Assembly (NCBI GenBank): GCA_035639875.1
Contig: DASQXE010000084.1
Location: forward strand, 1-18,634
DNA length: 18,634 nt
From: JAIBJP01 sp035639875
GTDB lineage: Bacteria; Actinomycetota; Thermoleophilia; Gaiellales; Gaiellaceae
Direction of reading: 5' to 3'
The notes beneath the pieces are model-generated. The model saw only the letters and a program-made list of their open reading frames with translations. It was not told where the DNA came from and did no database searches. Of the stretch, positions 1 through 6,787 are shown in pieces; the first letter of the stretch is position 1; every line of letters starts with the position of its first letter. The position numbers and the translations under genes are program-made.

Positions 1-179
1 GCCCGCTTCGGGCGCGAGCTGCGCCTGCAGGCCGGCGCCGCCCTTACCTTCGCGCTCGCGCTCGGCTACGCCCTCTGGGTGGAAGCGCCGCCGCGCGAGC
101 TCTTCGTCGCCGTCGCCCACCCGGGCGGGGGCGTGCCGGCGCTCCTCTTCCTCGCCGCGGCGGCGGGGGTGTTCGCGTA
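1..179 (+). repeat. Near-identical direct repeat, copy A (pairs with 1747-1925)
   Basis: Bases 1-179 match 1747-1925 in the same orientation with one difference that I can see (position 138 G versus 1884 C). Identity ends abruptly at 180/1926. Both copies lie in the same frame of the same membrane-protein gene. Copy A begins exactly at the window edge, so its true left limit is unknown. Confidence 0.95.
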
Positions 180-2364
180 TTGCGCTTCGGGAGGCACGCG
201 CGTGCGTCTTTCGTGGAGGGAGCCAGTGAGCGGCCGCGACCTCGCGGCGTGGCTGGGAGGATCGCAATCGCTCTGGCGCGCAGCCGCGCTCTGGCTCGGT
301 GCCGTCCTCGCGCTCTACAGCGCGTCGCTCGCCCTCCTCGAGCTGTTCGTGCGCGTCGCCACCTTCGAGTGGGGGCACGTCGGCCTCGCAGGTCTCTGGG
401 CAGGCACGGCGCTGGTCGTACTCGAGTGGGGAGTGCGGCGACGGATCCTTTCGGTCGAGCTCGCCTCGGTCGCGCTCCTCACCGCGACGCTCGCCGAGGT
501 GCTCGCGTTCGACGCCGTCTGGCTGTCGCGCATCGTCTGGGGTTGCTCCTTCCTCGTCCTCGGCGCCGGGCTCCTCCTCGCCGGCTACGAGTACGGGCGC
601 CTGAGCCACCGCCGCGAGCGTCTCTTCCCGGCGGGGACCGCGATCGTCGCGAGCGCGGCTTTGGGCGGAGCGGCGCTCGTCGCTCTCGCGCACGGAGACT
701 GGCACCGCATCTCGACCGAGGGCGCGTGCCTGGCCGGACTGGCGCTCCTGTACGGCGGCTTTTCGATCTCGGTCTCTCGCTCCCAACGCGACCTGTCCAC
801 GCTCCTCTGGACTGTCGCTCTCGCGTTTGCAGTCGCGGGCGGAAGCGAGCTCCTCACGGGCCGCTGGCTCGTGCTCGCCGGGGCAGGGGTCGTCGCCGGG
901 CTGGCGATCCTCGCCTGGCTCGGGCGCGAGGCGCGCCTGCGGGCGGCAGCGGCGGCCGTGTTCGGCCTCTCCCTCGGCTATGCCCTCGCCGTCGAGGCGC
1001 CGCCGCGCGAGCTCTTCGTCGCTGTCGCCCACCCCGCTCAGGGCGTGCCCGCTCTCCTCTTCCTGGTTGGGGCCGCGGTGGTCTTCGCGACGCTGCGGCG
1101 CGATGTGGGAAGGCCGGTCGCGGGTGCGATCGCCGGTGCGCTCAGCCTGTACGCGATTTCGCTTTCCATCCTGGAGCTTTTCGTCTGGCGCGCGAGCTTC
1201 GCGTGGGGACACGTCGGGCTCGCCGGCTTCTGGGCGGGCGTCGCGCTCCTGCTACTGGAGCGGGGAGTCCGCGGCCGCGCCGCTTCGTTCGAGCTCGTGG
1301 GCTTCGCGCTGCTCGCCGCGACGCTCGCCGAGGTCGTCGCCTTCGACGCCTTCTGGCTCGCCCGCACCGTCTGGGCGTCCTCGTTCCTCGCCCTCGCCGC
1401 CGGCCTCCTCCTCGCCGGGTACGAGTATGGGCGCCTCGCGCCCTGGCGCTATCGACTCGCCCCCGCGGGGACGGCGATCGTGACGAGCGCCGCGTTGGCG
1501 GCGGCCGCCGTCGTCGCCCTCGCGCACGGCGAGTGGCAGGGGATCGCGAGCGAGGGCGGAGCGCTCCTCGCGCTCGCGCTCCTCTTCGCCGCCTTCTCCG
1601 CGCCCGTTGCTCGCTCCCAGCGCGATCTCTCCACCCTCCTCTGGGCGCTCGCCCTCGCCCTCGCGACCGCCGCCCTCGCCGAGCTTCTCGTCGGGCGCTG
1701 GCTCGTCCTCGCCGGCGCCGCCCTCGTCGCCCTCCTTGCCCTTCTTGCCCGCTTCGGGCGCGAGCTGCGCCTGCAGGCCGGCGCCGCCCTTACCTTCGCG
1801 CTCGCGCTCGGCTACGCCCTCTGGGTGGAAGCGCCGCCGCGCGAGCTCTTCGTCGCCGTCGCCCACCCGGGCGGGGGCGTGCCCGCGCTCCTCTTCCTCG
1901 CCGCGGCGGCGGGGGTGTTCGCGTACGGCCCGGAGCTCGTCCGTCACGCCCGATCGGTAGCGCTGGGGACAGTGGGCACCGTCCTCTTTTACGCGGTCTC
2001 CCTCTCGATCCTCGAGCTGGCCGAGCTCGCGACCGGCGCCGACATGGACACCGAGTTCCAGCGCGGTCATACCGGCGTGAGCGCGTTCTGGGGACTAGTG
2101 AGCCTCTCGTTCCTCTATCTCGGACTCACGCGCCGGTCGCGCGCTCTGCGGCTCGGGGGCTTCGCGCTCTTCGGTGTGACGCTGGCCAAGATTTTCCTGT
2201 ACGACCTGGCCTTCCTCTCGTCGCTCACGCGCGCCCTGTCCTTCATCGCCGTCGGCACCGTCCTCCTCCTCGCCGGTTTTTTCTACCAGCGAGTGAGCGA
2301 GCAGCTCGAGGAGCGCGATCGGACGCGGGCTCCGGGCGCTCCGCCTGACAACGCCGCCGCCTGA
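1..2364 (+). CDS. DUF2339-type repetitive polytopic membrane protein (5' end outside window)
   Basis: The frame is open from base 1, so the N-terminus lies outside the window. The GTG at 79 is only an internal valine. The visible ~787 residues are almost entirely hydrophobic helices separated by short Arg-rich loops, with probably more than twenty TM segments. Three units begin with the same signature, EAPPRELFVAVAHP, at nt 79, 991 and 1825 (units of 912 and 834 nt, plus a shorter last unit). Residues encoded by 1-78 repeat the end of the second unit, so at least one further unit lies upstream. The last unit ends with a stretch typical of the DUF2339 C-terminus (a LAKIFLYDL-type segment, then RALSFIAVG and a LLLAGFFYQR-like end). 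Equivalent segments recur in the other units (TLAEV-FDA-W, then LLLAGYEYGRL). The C-terminal tail is hydrophilic. Function is unknown for the family; an envelope role is only a guess. Family assignment is from memory of the pattern. Confidence 0.8.
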   Translation, partial: ARFGRELRLQAGAALTFALALGYALWVEAPPRELFVAVAHPGGGVPALLFLAAAAGVFAYCASGGTRVRLSWREPVSGRDLAAWLGGSQSLWRAAALWLGAVLALYSASLALLELFVRVATFEWGHVGLAGLWAGTALVVLEWGVRRRILSVELASVALLTATLAEVLAFDAVWLSRIVWGCSFLVLGAGLLLAGYEYGRLSHRRERLFPAGTAIVASAALGGAALVALAHGDWHRISTEGACLAGLALLYGGFSISVSRSQRDLSTLLWTVALAFAVAGGSELLTGRWLVLAGAGVVAGLAILAWLGREARLRAAAAAVFGLSLGYALAVEAPPRELFVAVAHPAQGVPALLFLVGAAVVFATLRRDVGRPVAGAIAGALSLYAISLSILELFVWRASFAWGHVGLAGFWAGVALLLLERGVRGRAASFELVGFALLAATLAEVVAFDAFWLARTVWASSFLALAAGLLLAGYEYGRLAPWRYRLAPAGTAIVTSAALAAAAVVALAHGEWQGIASEGGALLALALLFAAFSAPVARSQRDLSTLLWALALALATAALAELLVGRWLVLAGAALVALLALLARFGRELRLQAGAALTFALALGYALWVEAPPRELFVAVAHPGGGVPALLFLAAAAGVFAYGPELVRHARSVALGTVGTVLFYAVSLSILELAELATGADMDTEFQRGHTGVSAFWGLVSLSFLYLGLTRRSRALRLGGFALFGVTLAKIFLYDLAFLSSLTRALSFIAVGTVLLLAGFFYQRVSEQLEERDRTRAPGAPPDNAAA
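1747..1925 (+). repeat. Near-identical direct repeat, copy B (pairs with 1-179)
   Basis: This is the second copy of the 179-bp repeat, 1746 bp downstream of the first. It spans the end of one protein repeat unit and the first ~33 residues of the next. The corresponding segment of the middle unit (from 991) is clearly more diverged at nucleotide level. The near-identity is therefore local rather than a property of all units. Confidence 0.95.
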
Positions 2365-2373
2365 GGCGCCAGC

Positions 2374-2379
2374 TATCGT
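2374..2379 (+). promoter_or_regulatory. -10-like hexamer TATCGT before the flippase-like gene
   Basis: TATCGT fits TANNNT and ends 7 nt before the GTG at 2387, in the 22-nt gap after the DUF2339 gene. No Shine-Dalgarno sequence lies between. The spacing would place the transcription start on or beside the start codon, giving a leaderless mRNA. No convincing -35 is visible. This is a prediction from position only. Confidence 0.45.
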
Positions 2380-2386
2380 CAGAATC

Positions 2387-3376
2387 GTGGAGGACGTCAG
2401 GGCGTTCATCGATGCAGCCCAGGCGTTCTTCAGCGCGCTCGCATCCGTGGCGTGGGCGCCGCTCGGGGCGGCAGTCGTCCTTCAGGTCGTCAGGCTCGGC
2501 CTGCGGGCGCGGGCCTGGCAGAACATCGTGCGCGCCGCGACTCCGGGCACCCACGTCCCGTACGCGAGCATCTTCGGCGCCTACGTCGCGGGCGTGGGAG
2601 TCAATTCCGTCGCGCCGGCGCGAGGCGGCGACGTGGTCAAGGTCTACTTCGCCAAGCACCGCCTCACCGAGCCCTCCTATCCCACCCTCGCGTCCACCCT
2701 CATCGTGGAGACACTCTTCGACTTCGTCGTGGCGACGGGCCTGTTCCTGTACGCGCTCACCCTCGGTCTGCTGCCGGGCGTGCCCGATCTTCCCAAGCTG
2801 CCCGCGTTCGACTGGTCGTTCGTCGTCGAGCATCCACGGCTCGCGGCGTTCCTCGGGTGCGTCGTCCTCGGCGGCGTCATCCTCCTGATCGCGTGGGCCT
2901 CGCGGCGCGTGACGGCGTTCAAAGAGAACGTCGCCAGGGGCTTCCTGATCCTGGGCGACCGCGAGGCGTTCCTCAAGCAGGTCGTTTCCTGGCAGGCGGG
3001 CAGCTGGATAGTTCGCGCCTTCAGCGTCTATTTCTTCCTGCGCGCCTTCCACATCGACGCGGGCGTGCACACGGTCGTCGCCGTTCTCGTCGTCCAGGGC
3101 CTCTCCACGCTTCTCCCCTTCACGCCGGGCGGCGCAGGGACGCAGCAGGCCGTGCTCGTCTTCGCCCTCAAGGGCGCAGCGTCGCGGAGCGCTCTGCTGG
3201 CGTTCAGCGTGGGCATGCAGCTCGTGACCGTCGCCGTCAACGTCGTGCTCGGCTTCGGTGCGGTCGCGGTCATGCTGCGCACGCTGCACGTGCGCCGCCA
3301 GCTCTTCCAGGCGCGCAAGGATCTCGCCACGGCCGAGTCACCAGCCGCCCGATCGCAATCGCCCGAGCGCGTATGA
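2387..3376 (+). CDS. Flippase-like integral membrane protein (UPF0104 / LPG synthase TM-region family)
   Basis: This 329-aa polytopic membrane protein starts at a GTG. It matches the UPF0104 family, also called the lysylphosphatidylglycerol synthase transmembrane region or flippase-like domain (PF03706). Visible marks are NSVAPARGGD at residues 73-82, the family's N-x3-P-x-R-x-GD-type loop, and PFTPGGAGTQQ at 244-254, the conserved late PGG-G loop. About seven or eight hydrophobic segments are present. The ~330-aa length is normal for stand-alone members; the catalytic aminoacyltransferase domain of MprF is absent. Family members are thought to move lipids or lipid-linked sugars across the cytoplasmic membrane, but the substrate here cannot be read. 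The C-terminal 30 residues are polar. It follows the DUF2339 gene by 22 bp and precedes the next gene by 9 bp, so the three could be co-transcribed. Confidence 0.85.
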   Translation: MEDVRAFIDAAQAFFSALASVAWAPLGAAVVLQVVRLGLRARAWQNIVRAATPGTHVPYASIFGAYVAGVGVNSVAPARGGDVVKVYFAKHRLTEPSYPTLASTLIVETLFDFVVATGLFLYALTLGLLPGVPDLPKLPAFDWSFVVEHPRLAAFLGCVVLGGVILLIAWASRRVTAFKENVARGFLILGDREAFLKQVVSWQAGSWIVRAFSVYFFLRAFHIDAGVHTVVAVLVVQGLSTLLPFTPGGAGTQQAVLVFALKGAASRSALLAFSVGMQLVTVAVNVVLGFGAVAVMLRTLHVRRQLFQARKDLATAESPAARSQSPERV

Positions 3377-3377
3377 T
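3372..3377 (+). promoter_or_regulatory. -10-like hexamer TATGAT overlapping the upstream stop codon
   Basis: TATGAT differs from TATAAT by one base. It ends 8 nt before the ATG at 3386 and overlaps the TGA stop (3374-3376) of the flippase-like gene. No Shine-Dalgarno sequence precedes the ATG. It may give the small membrane-protein gene its own leaderless transcript in addition to read-through. Confidence 0.45.
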
Positions 3378-3385
3378 CACGGCGC

Positions 3386-3988
3386 ATGGAGAGGACCGTT
3401 CGGGGAGGCGAGCGGCAGGCTTACACGGCAGCCGTCACGGATCTCTGGGAAAGGGTGGGAACCGCCCTTACGCGCCTCGAGCGCATCGCCGAGAGTCCCT
3501 CTGAAGCGCTCATCGAAGAGCACTCCGACGAGCTTCCGAGCCTCCAGTACGCCCTGCACGCGAGCGCGGAGCTCGCCGTCGGGATCGATCCGCCGCCGTC
3601 AGCGGCAACCCTGCACGGCGAGCTGGTAGACGCTCTCGCCGAGGCACGCGACGCGACTGCCGACGTCGCGTTCGCCCTCGAAGCGGGCGACTCCGAAGCG
3701 GTCGAGTCTCTCTTGCACGAGTGGCGCGGGACCCTCTTCCGTGTCCGCCTCGCCCGTCTGCGGGCCGTCGAGCGCACCCGTGCGCTCGCACGACAGCGCG
3801 CCGCCCGGACGGCCCCCGAATCGCGCGGCCGCGGCTCCGGCCGTTCGGCTGTCTCCGCGATCATCGCCACGCTCCTCATCCTCGGCGGTGCGTTCCTCTT
3901 TACGGCGGGCGCCGTCCTCGTTGCTTGGCCGGTCTGGGCCGCGGGACTCGCGCTCTTCGCCGGCGGCTTCATTCTCTATCGCCCGTAA
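3386..3988 (+). CDS. Hypothetical protein with C-terminal two-TM anchor
   Basis: This 200-aa protein belongs to no family I recognise. Residues ~1-135 are soluble, charged and rich in Ala/Glu/Leu/Arg, probably helical or coiled-coil (for example LTRLERIAESPSEALIEEH). A basic linker follows at ~136-153. Two hydrophobic segments at ~154-179 and ~181-198 end at the last residues. It therefore looks like a cytoplasmic helical domain tethered by a C-terminal hairpin. The ATG at 3386 is chosen because it is the first start and lies just after a -10-like hexamer. It sits 9 bp after the flippase-like gene and is followed at once by a terminator, so it is the last gene of this block. Coding character (GC-rich third positions, no internal stops) supports a real gene. 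Confidence 0.75.
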   Translation: MERTVRGGERQAYTAAVTDLWERVGTALTRLERIAESPSEALIEEHSDELPSLQYALHASAELAVGIDPPPSAATLHGELVDALAEARDATADVAFALEAGDSEAVESLLHEWRGTLFRVRLARLRAVERTRALARQRAARTAPESRGRGSGRSAVSAIIATLLILGGAFLFTAGAVLVAWPVWAAGLALFAGGFILYRP

Positions 3989-3992
3989 CCTC

Positions 3993-4012
3993 ACGGCCCC
4001 GACGGCCGTTTT
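3993..4012 (+). terminator. Intrinsic terminator after the 3386-3988 gene
   Basis: A perfect 6-bp stem (ACGGCC at 3993-3998 with GGCCGT at 4004-4009) closes a 5-nt loop and runs into TTTT (4009-4012), 4 nt after the stop codon. The stem is short but GC-rich. It separates this + block from the convergent gltX. The remaining ~115 bp up to gltX show nothing further that I can identify. Confidence 0.65.
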
Positions 4013-4128
4013 GCTACTTAGAAATGGTACGGACCGGCGGAGAAAGTACCTGCGCCGCCGCTCGCCCCACAGCTGACTGCCGCAGGCGTTCCTGGCTCGC
4101 TTTCCAACTGGCGCTCGATCGTTACCTG

Positions 4129-5394
4129 CTACGCCGCGGCGGCGGCCGCGCGGGCGAGACGGGCAAGCGTTTCCTCGCGGCCGAGGAGCTCGATCGATTC
4201 GAACAGGCCCGGAGAAACGTTCGAACCCGTAACGGCCGCCCGGATTGGCTGAAACGCCTGGCGAGGCTTAAGCCCTAGCCGCTCGGCGAGCCCACGCAGC
4301 GTCGCCTCGATCTGTCCGGCCTCGAAGGGATCCACGCCTCCAAGGGCCTCGCGGGCGTCGCTGAGAAGCGGAGCCGACCCGTCGAGCAGCTCCCGGGCGG
4401 GCTCCACCGGCTCGAAGAGAAAGCCGGCGAAGGAGGGGAACTCGCCCAGAGTCGCGATCTTCTCCTGGACGAGCGGCGCTGCGCGGCGAACGAGCTCCTC
4501 GTTCCACTCGTAGCCCTGCTCTCGAAGGTAGCCGGCGAGGACGCCGGCGTACTCCGCGGGGCTGAGGGAGCGCAGATAGACCCCGTTCAGGTGCGTCAGC
4601 TTCTGGTAGTCGAAGACAGCTGGACTCGCGCCGACGCGCTCGAGCGTGAACAGCTCGACGAGCTCCTCGCGCGTGAAGAGCTCGCGCCGGTCGTCATAGC
4701 TCCACCCGAGCAGAGCGAGGTAGTTGAGGAGGGCGGGCGCGTAGTAGCCCTGCTTGCGGAACTCCTCGGCCGACACGGCGCCGTGGCGTTTCGAGAGCTT
4801 GCGGCCGTCAGGTCCGAGGATGTTCGCCAGATGCCCGTACCGAGGAAGCGACGCGCCGAGTGCCTGGAGGATGCGAATCTGCTTCGGCGTGTTCGAGATG
4901 TGATCCTCGCCGCGGATCACGTGGGTGATCCCGTCCAGCCAGTCCTCGACCGGGGAGGCGAAGTTGTACGTCGGCCGGCCGTCCGCGCGCACTGCGACGA
5001 GATCCTCGAGCTTCTCGTTCGGGTACTCGATGCGCCCCCGGATGAGGTCGTCCCAGCCGGTCGAGCCCTCGTCCGGCATGCGAATCCGAATCGCGCCCAC
5101 GTCCTCATAGGCCTTGCCCTCGTCGACGAGGCGCCGCGCCTCCTCCTTGCAACGCTGCATGCGGTCGAGCTGGAAGGTCGTGGGGCCGTCCCAGTCGAGA
5201 CCGAGCCAGCGCAACGACTCCTGGATCTGCTCGGTCGCCTCGGCCACCTCGCGGCTCGTGTCCGTGTTCTCGATGCGCAGGCGGAACTCGCCGGCCTCGT
5301 GGCGGGCGTAGAGCCAGTTGAAGAGCGCAGTATGAACGCCACCGATGTGCAGGAGGCCGGTCGGGCTGGGAGCGAAACGGACGATGGGAGGCAC
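4129..5394 (-). CDS. gltX: Glutamate--tRNA ligase (class I, shortened form)
   Basis: GluRS charges tRNA-Glu with glutamate using ATP in the cytoplasm. The 421-aa product opens with FAPSPTGLLHIGG, the HIGH-type signature with HIGG at residues 16-19. Its KMSKS equivalent is KLSKRHG at 199-205. The family segments YNFASPVEDWLDGITHVIRG and HISNTPKQ are also present. The start is a GTG at 5394. It is clearly shorter than the ~470-490 aa of typical bacterial GluRS. After DEGKAYED (~91-98) the chain passes almost directly to AIRIRMPDEG, so the part of the connective subdomain that usually holds the CxC...C/zinc-like region is missing. I believe related Thermoleophilia enzymes look the same, so this is probably lineage-specific rather than a broken gene. 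Whether it also charges tRNA-Gln (non-discriminating) cannot be decided here. It diverges from nfo across 17 bp. Confidence 0.96.
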   Translation of the reverse strand: MPPIVRFAPSPTGLLHIGGVHTALFNWLYARHEAGEFRLRIENTDTSREVAEATEQIQESLRWLGLDWDGPTTFQLDRMQRCKEEARRLVDEGKAYEDVGAIRIRMPDEGSTGWDDLIRGRIEYPNEKLEDLVAVRADGRPTYNFASPVEDWLDGITHVIRGEDHISNTPKQIRILQALGASLPRYGHLANILGPDGRKLSKRHGAVSAEEFRKQGYYAPALLNYLALLGWSYDDRRELFTREELVELFTLERVGASPAVFDYQKLTHLNGVYLRSLSPAEYAGVLAGYLREQGYEWNEELVRRAAPLVQEKIATLGEFPSFAGFLFEPVEPARELLDGSAPLLSDAREALGGVDPFEAGQIEATLRGLAERLGLKPRQAFQPIRAAVTGSNVSPGLFESIELLGREETLARLARAAAAAA

Positions 5395-5399
5395 GCGGC

Positions 5400-5406
5400 T
5401 ATCGTA
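5400..5406. promoter_or_regulatory. Shared bidirectional -10 element between gltX and nfo
   Basis: The 7 bases TATCGTA give TATCGT (5400-5405) on the + strand and TACGAT (5406-5401) on the minus strand, both matching TANNNT. Each hexamer is followed by exactly 6 nt and then a GTG start codon (nfo at 5412, gltX at 5394). No room exists for a leader or Shine-Dalgarno on either side. Any -35 would lie inside the opposite gene, and none resembling TTGACA is seen. Confidence 0.5.
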
Positions 5407-5411
5407 GTCCG

Positions 5412-6344
5412 GTGATTGCGGGAGCCCACGTCTCGACCTCCGGCGGGATCCACACCGCGATCGAACGGGCCGAGACGATGGGCGCGGAGTCGGTACAGGT
5501 CTTCACACAGAGCCCGCGCACGTGGCGCCCGACGAATCACGATCCGGCCAACTTCGAACGCTTCAAGGAACGGCGCGCGGAGGCTGGGATCGAAGGGGTT
5601 GTCTGCCACGCGCTCTACCTCGTTAATCTCGCCGCAACCGACGACGACATCTACGAGAAGTCGGTTGCCTCGCTGGTGAACACGATGGACGTCGGCTGTG
5701 CGATCGATGCCGACGGAGTCGTCTTCCACGTCGGGTCCCATCTCGGCGCCGGCCTCGAGGCCGGGCTCGAGCGAGCGGTGCCGGCTCTCGAGCAGGCGCT
5801 TGAGCATTGCTCAGACAAGACCTGGCTTCTCATCGAGAACTCGGCCGGCGCCGGCGGCACCATCGGACGCTCCGTGGACGAGCTCGCCATCCTCGTCGAC
5901 CGCCTCGGCCGACACGAGCGCGTCGGGGTCTGCCTCGACTCGTGCCATCTCTGGGTGTCGGGCGTCGACGTGACCGATCCGGGAGCGCTCGATGCCTGCC
6001 TCGACGAGCTGGACGAGCGCATCGGGCTCGACCGGCTGCGCGCGCTGCACGTGAACGACGCGGACGCCGACCTCGGCTCGAACCGCGACCGGCACGCCAA
6101 CATCGGCGAGGGCGTCATCGGCGAGAAGCTCGGCGTCTTCCTGTCAAACCCCCGACTGCAAGGGCTGCCGACGATCCTCGAGGTCCCGGGGAAAGACGGC
6201 CACGGGCCCGACGCGGACGAGGTCCGCAAGCTGAAGCAGCTGCACCGCCGGTGGATGGGAAAGAAAAAGAGCGCTAGGCGCTCTGCCGATCGACGACGCG
6301 GAACGAAGGCTGCTCGCGCGGGATCTCGTAGAACTCGGGGTTGA
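5412..6344 (+). CDS. nfo: Deoxyribonuclease IV (AP endonuclease, Nfo/EndoIV family)
   Basis: EndoIV cuts the DNA backbone 5' to abasic sites in base-excision repair and uses a trinuclear zinc centre. All nine expected metal ligands can be placed: H66 (VCHALYL), H106 (FHVGSH), E142 (IENSAG), D176 and H179 (CLDSCH), H213 (LHVND), D226 and H228 (NRDRHANIGEG), and E257 (LEVPG). The N-terminus AGAHVSTSGGI is typical of the family. At 310 aa it exceeds the ~280-285 aa norm because of a ~28-residue Lys/Arg-rich tail from about residue 283. That tail is encoded antisense to the end of the cysteine-rich gene and through its terminator, a 71-bp tail-to-tail overlap. It could bind nucleic acid or simply reflect a late stop. 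The GTG at 5412 fits the conserved N-terminus. Confidence 0.96.
   Translation: MIAGAHVSTSGGIHTAIERAETMGAESVQVFTQSPRTWRPTNHDPANFERFKERRAEAGIEGVVCHALYLVNLAATDDDIYEKSVASLVNTMDVGCAIDADGVVFHVGSHLGAGLEAGLERAVPALEQALEHCSDKTWLLIENSAGAGGTIGRSVDELAILVDRLGRHERVGVCLDSCHLWVSGVDVTDPGALDACLDELDERIGLDRLRALHVNDADADLGSNRDRHANIGEGVIGEKLGVFLSNPRLQGLPTILEVPGKDGHGPDADEVRKLKQLHRRWMGKKKSARRSADRRRGTKAARAGSRRTRG
6261..6284 (-). terminator. Intrinsic terminator with the stop codon at its loop (cysteine-rich gene)
   Basis: Read on the minus strand, AGAGCGC (6284-6278) pairs perfectly with GCGCTCT (6274-6268) around a 3-nt loop, followed by UUUUU and CUU (to 6261). The TAG stop of the minus gene (6276-6274) occupies the loop and the first stem base. 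On the + strand the same bases lie inside the nfo reading frame and have no T-tract, so termination is expected only for the minus transcript. Confidence 0.75.
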
Positions 6345-6681
6345 CGCAGCCGAGCTCGTCGGTTCTGTTCTCGTAGCAGCTCGCCACCTCGGCCTTGCAC
6401 ATCGGCAGCGGCTGCCGGACTGTCTTCACGGCGCCGAACCCGCCCTTGCGACTCGCCGCCTCTCGCAGCGCGTCAAGATCGATCTCGACGTCGTAGACCT
6501 TCTGCATGCAGCCGATGTACGTCCGGCCCCACTCCTGGTAGGCGTACACGAAGGGGCAGGACCGCGCAATGCACGCGGCCGGATAGACGACCTTGTCGCA
6601 GTGGACCCCGCAACGGCGGCACTCGGTCTCGTCCTGGGGCCGGAGCGGAAGCTCTTGCACGATCGGCAAGTGCCGTTGCAT
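6274..6681 (-). CDS. Nine-cysteine hypothetical protein
   Basis: The 135-aa product is not a family I can name. It has nine cysteines at residues 21, 24, 28, 37, 42, 58, 95, 102 and 112. They form a CxxCxxxC cluster, a CIARSC pair and three or four later ones, separated by conserved-looking aromatic stretches (FVYAYQEWGRTYIG). This suggests a zinc- or iron-sulfur-binding cytoplasmic protein. No signal peptide or TM segment is seen. The open frame extends upstream to ~6885, but that part overlaps the HAD gene and is low-complexity. The ATG at 6681 is preferred because the cysteine-rich core begins soon after it. No Shine-Dalgarno is present; a weak CACAAT lies 8 nt before the ATG, preceded 17 bp earlier by TTGCGG. 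It converges with nfo, overlapping it by 71 bp, and lies 106 bp downstream of the HAD gene in the same orientation. Confidence 0.7.
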   Translation of the reverse strand: MQRHLPIVQELPLRPQDETECRRCGVHCDKVVYPAACIARSCPFVYAYQEWGRTYIGCMQKVYDVEIDLDALREAASRKGGFGAVKTVRQPLPMCKAEVASCYENRTDELGCVNPEFYEIPREQPSFRVVDRQSA

Positions 6682-6684
6682 TGC

Positions 6685-6711
6685 TGTGGATTGTGGGGAA
6701 CCTGTGGATTG
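6685..6711 (-). promoter_or_regulatory. Cluster of three DnaA-box-like repeats before the cysteine-rich gene
   Basis: On the minus strand CAATCCACA occurs twice (6711-6703 and 6693-6685), with TTCCCCACA between (6700-6692). The two CAATCCACA copies belong to an exact 10-bp repeat spaced 18 bp apart, the last ending 3 nt before the ATG. Each nonamer matches TTATCCACA at seven of nine positions, and two keep the TCCACA core. They may be DnaA sites or an operator for another protein. The rest of the 6682-6787 gap holds a weak 6-bp hairpin (6755-6775) without a T-tract and an isolated TTGACA on the + strand (6722-6727). Confidence 0.35.
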
Positions 6712-6787
6712 CCCGCAAGACTTGACAGAAAGCGGGGTCGGGTGTAAGGCCGCCTGAGGGCGCGCAAGCCCCTCATCCACTCCCTGC

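Noticed and set aside
180..2348. 722-codon open frame in a second + frame, Arg/Ala/Pro-rich
   Set aside because: It is a GC-rich shadow of the membrane-protein gene. The product is low-complexity and Arg-rich, without domain features, while the other frame gives coherent TM repeats.
2243..3289. 348-codon minus open frame opposite the flippase-like gene
   Set aside because: Its composition is extremely Asp/Glu/Arg/His-rich, typical of an antisense frame; the + strand product has clear family motifs.
4185..4215. GATTCGAAC, resembling a tRNA T-loop
   Set aside because: It lies inside gltX coding sequence and no acceptor or anticodon arms can be built around it. No tRNA was found in the window.
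6722..6750. TTGACA on the + strand as a promoter -35
   Set aside because: No acceptable -10 follows at 16-18 bp and it would point antisense into the HAD gene.
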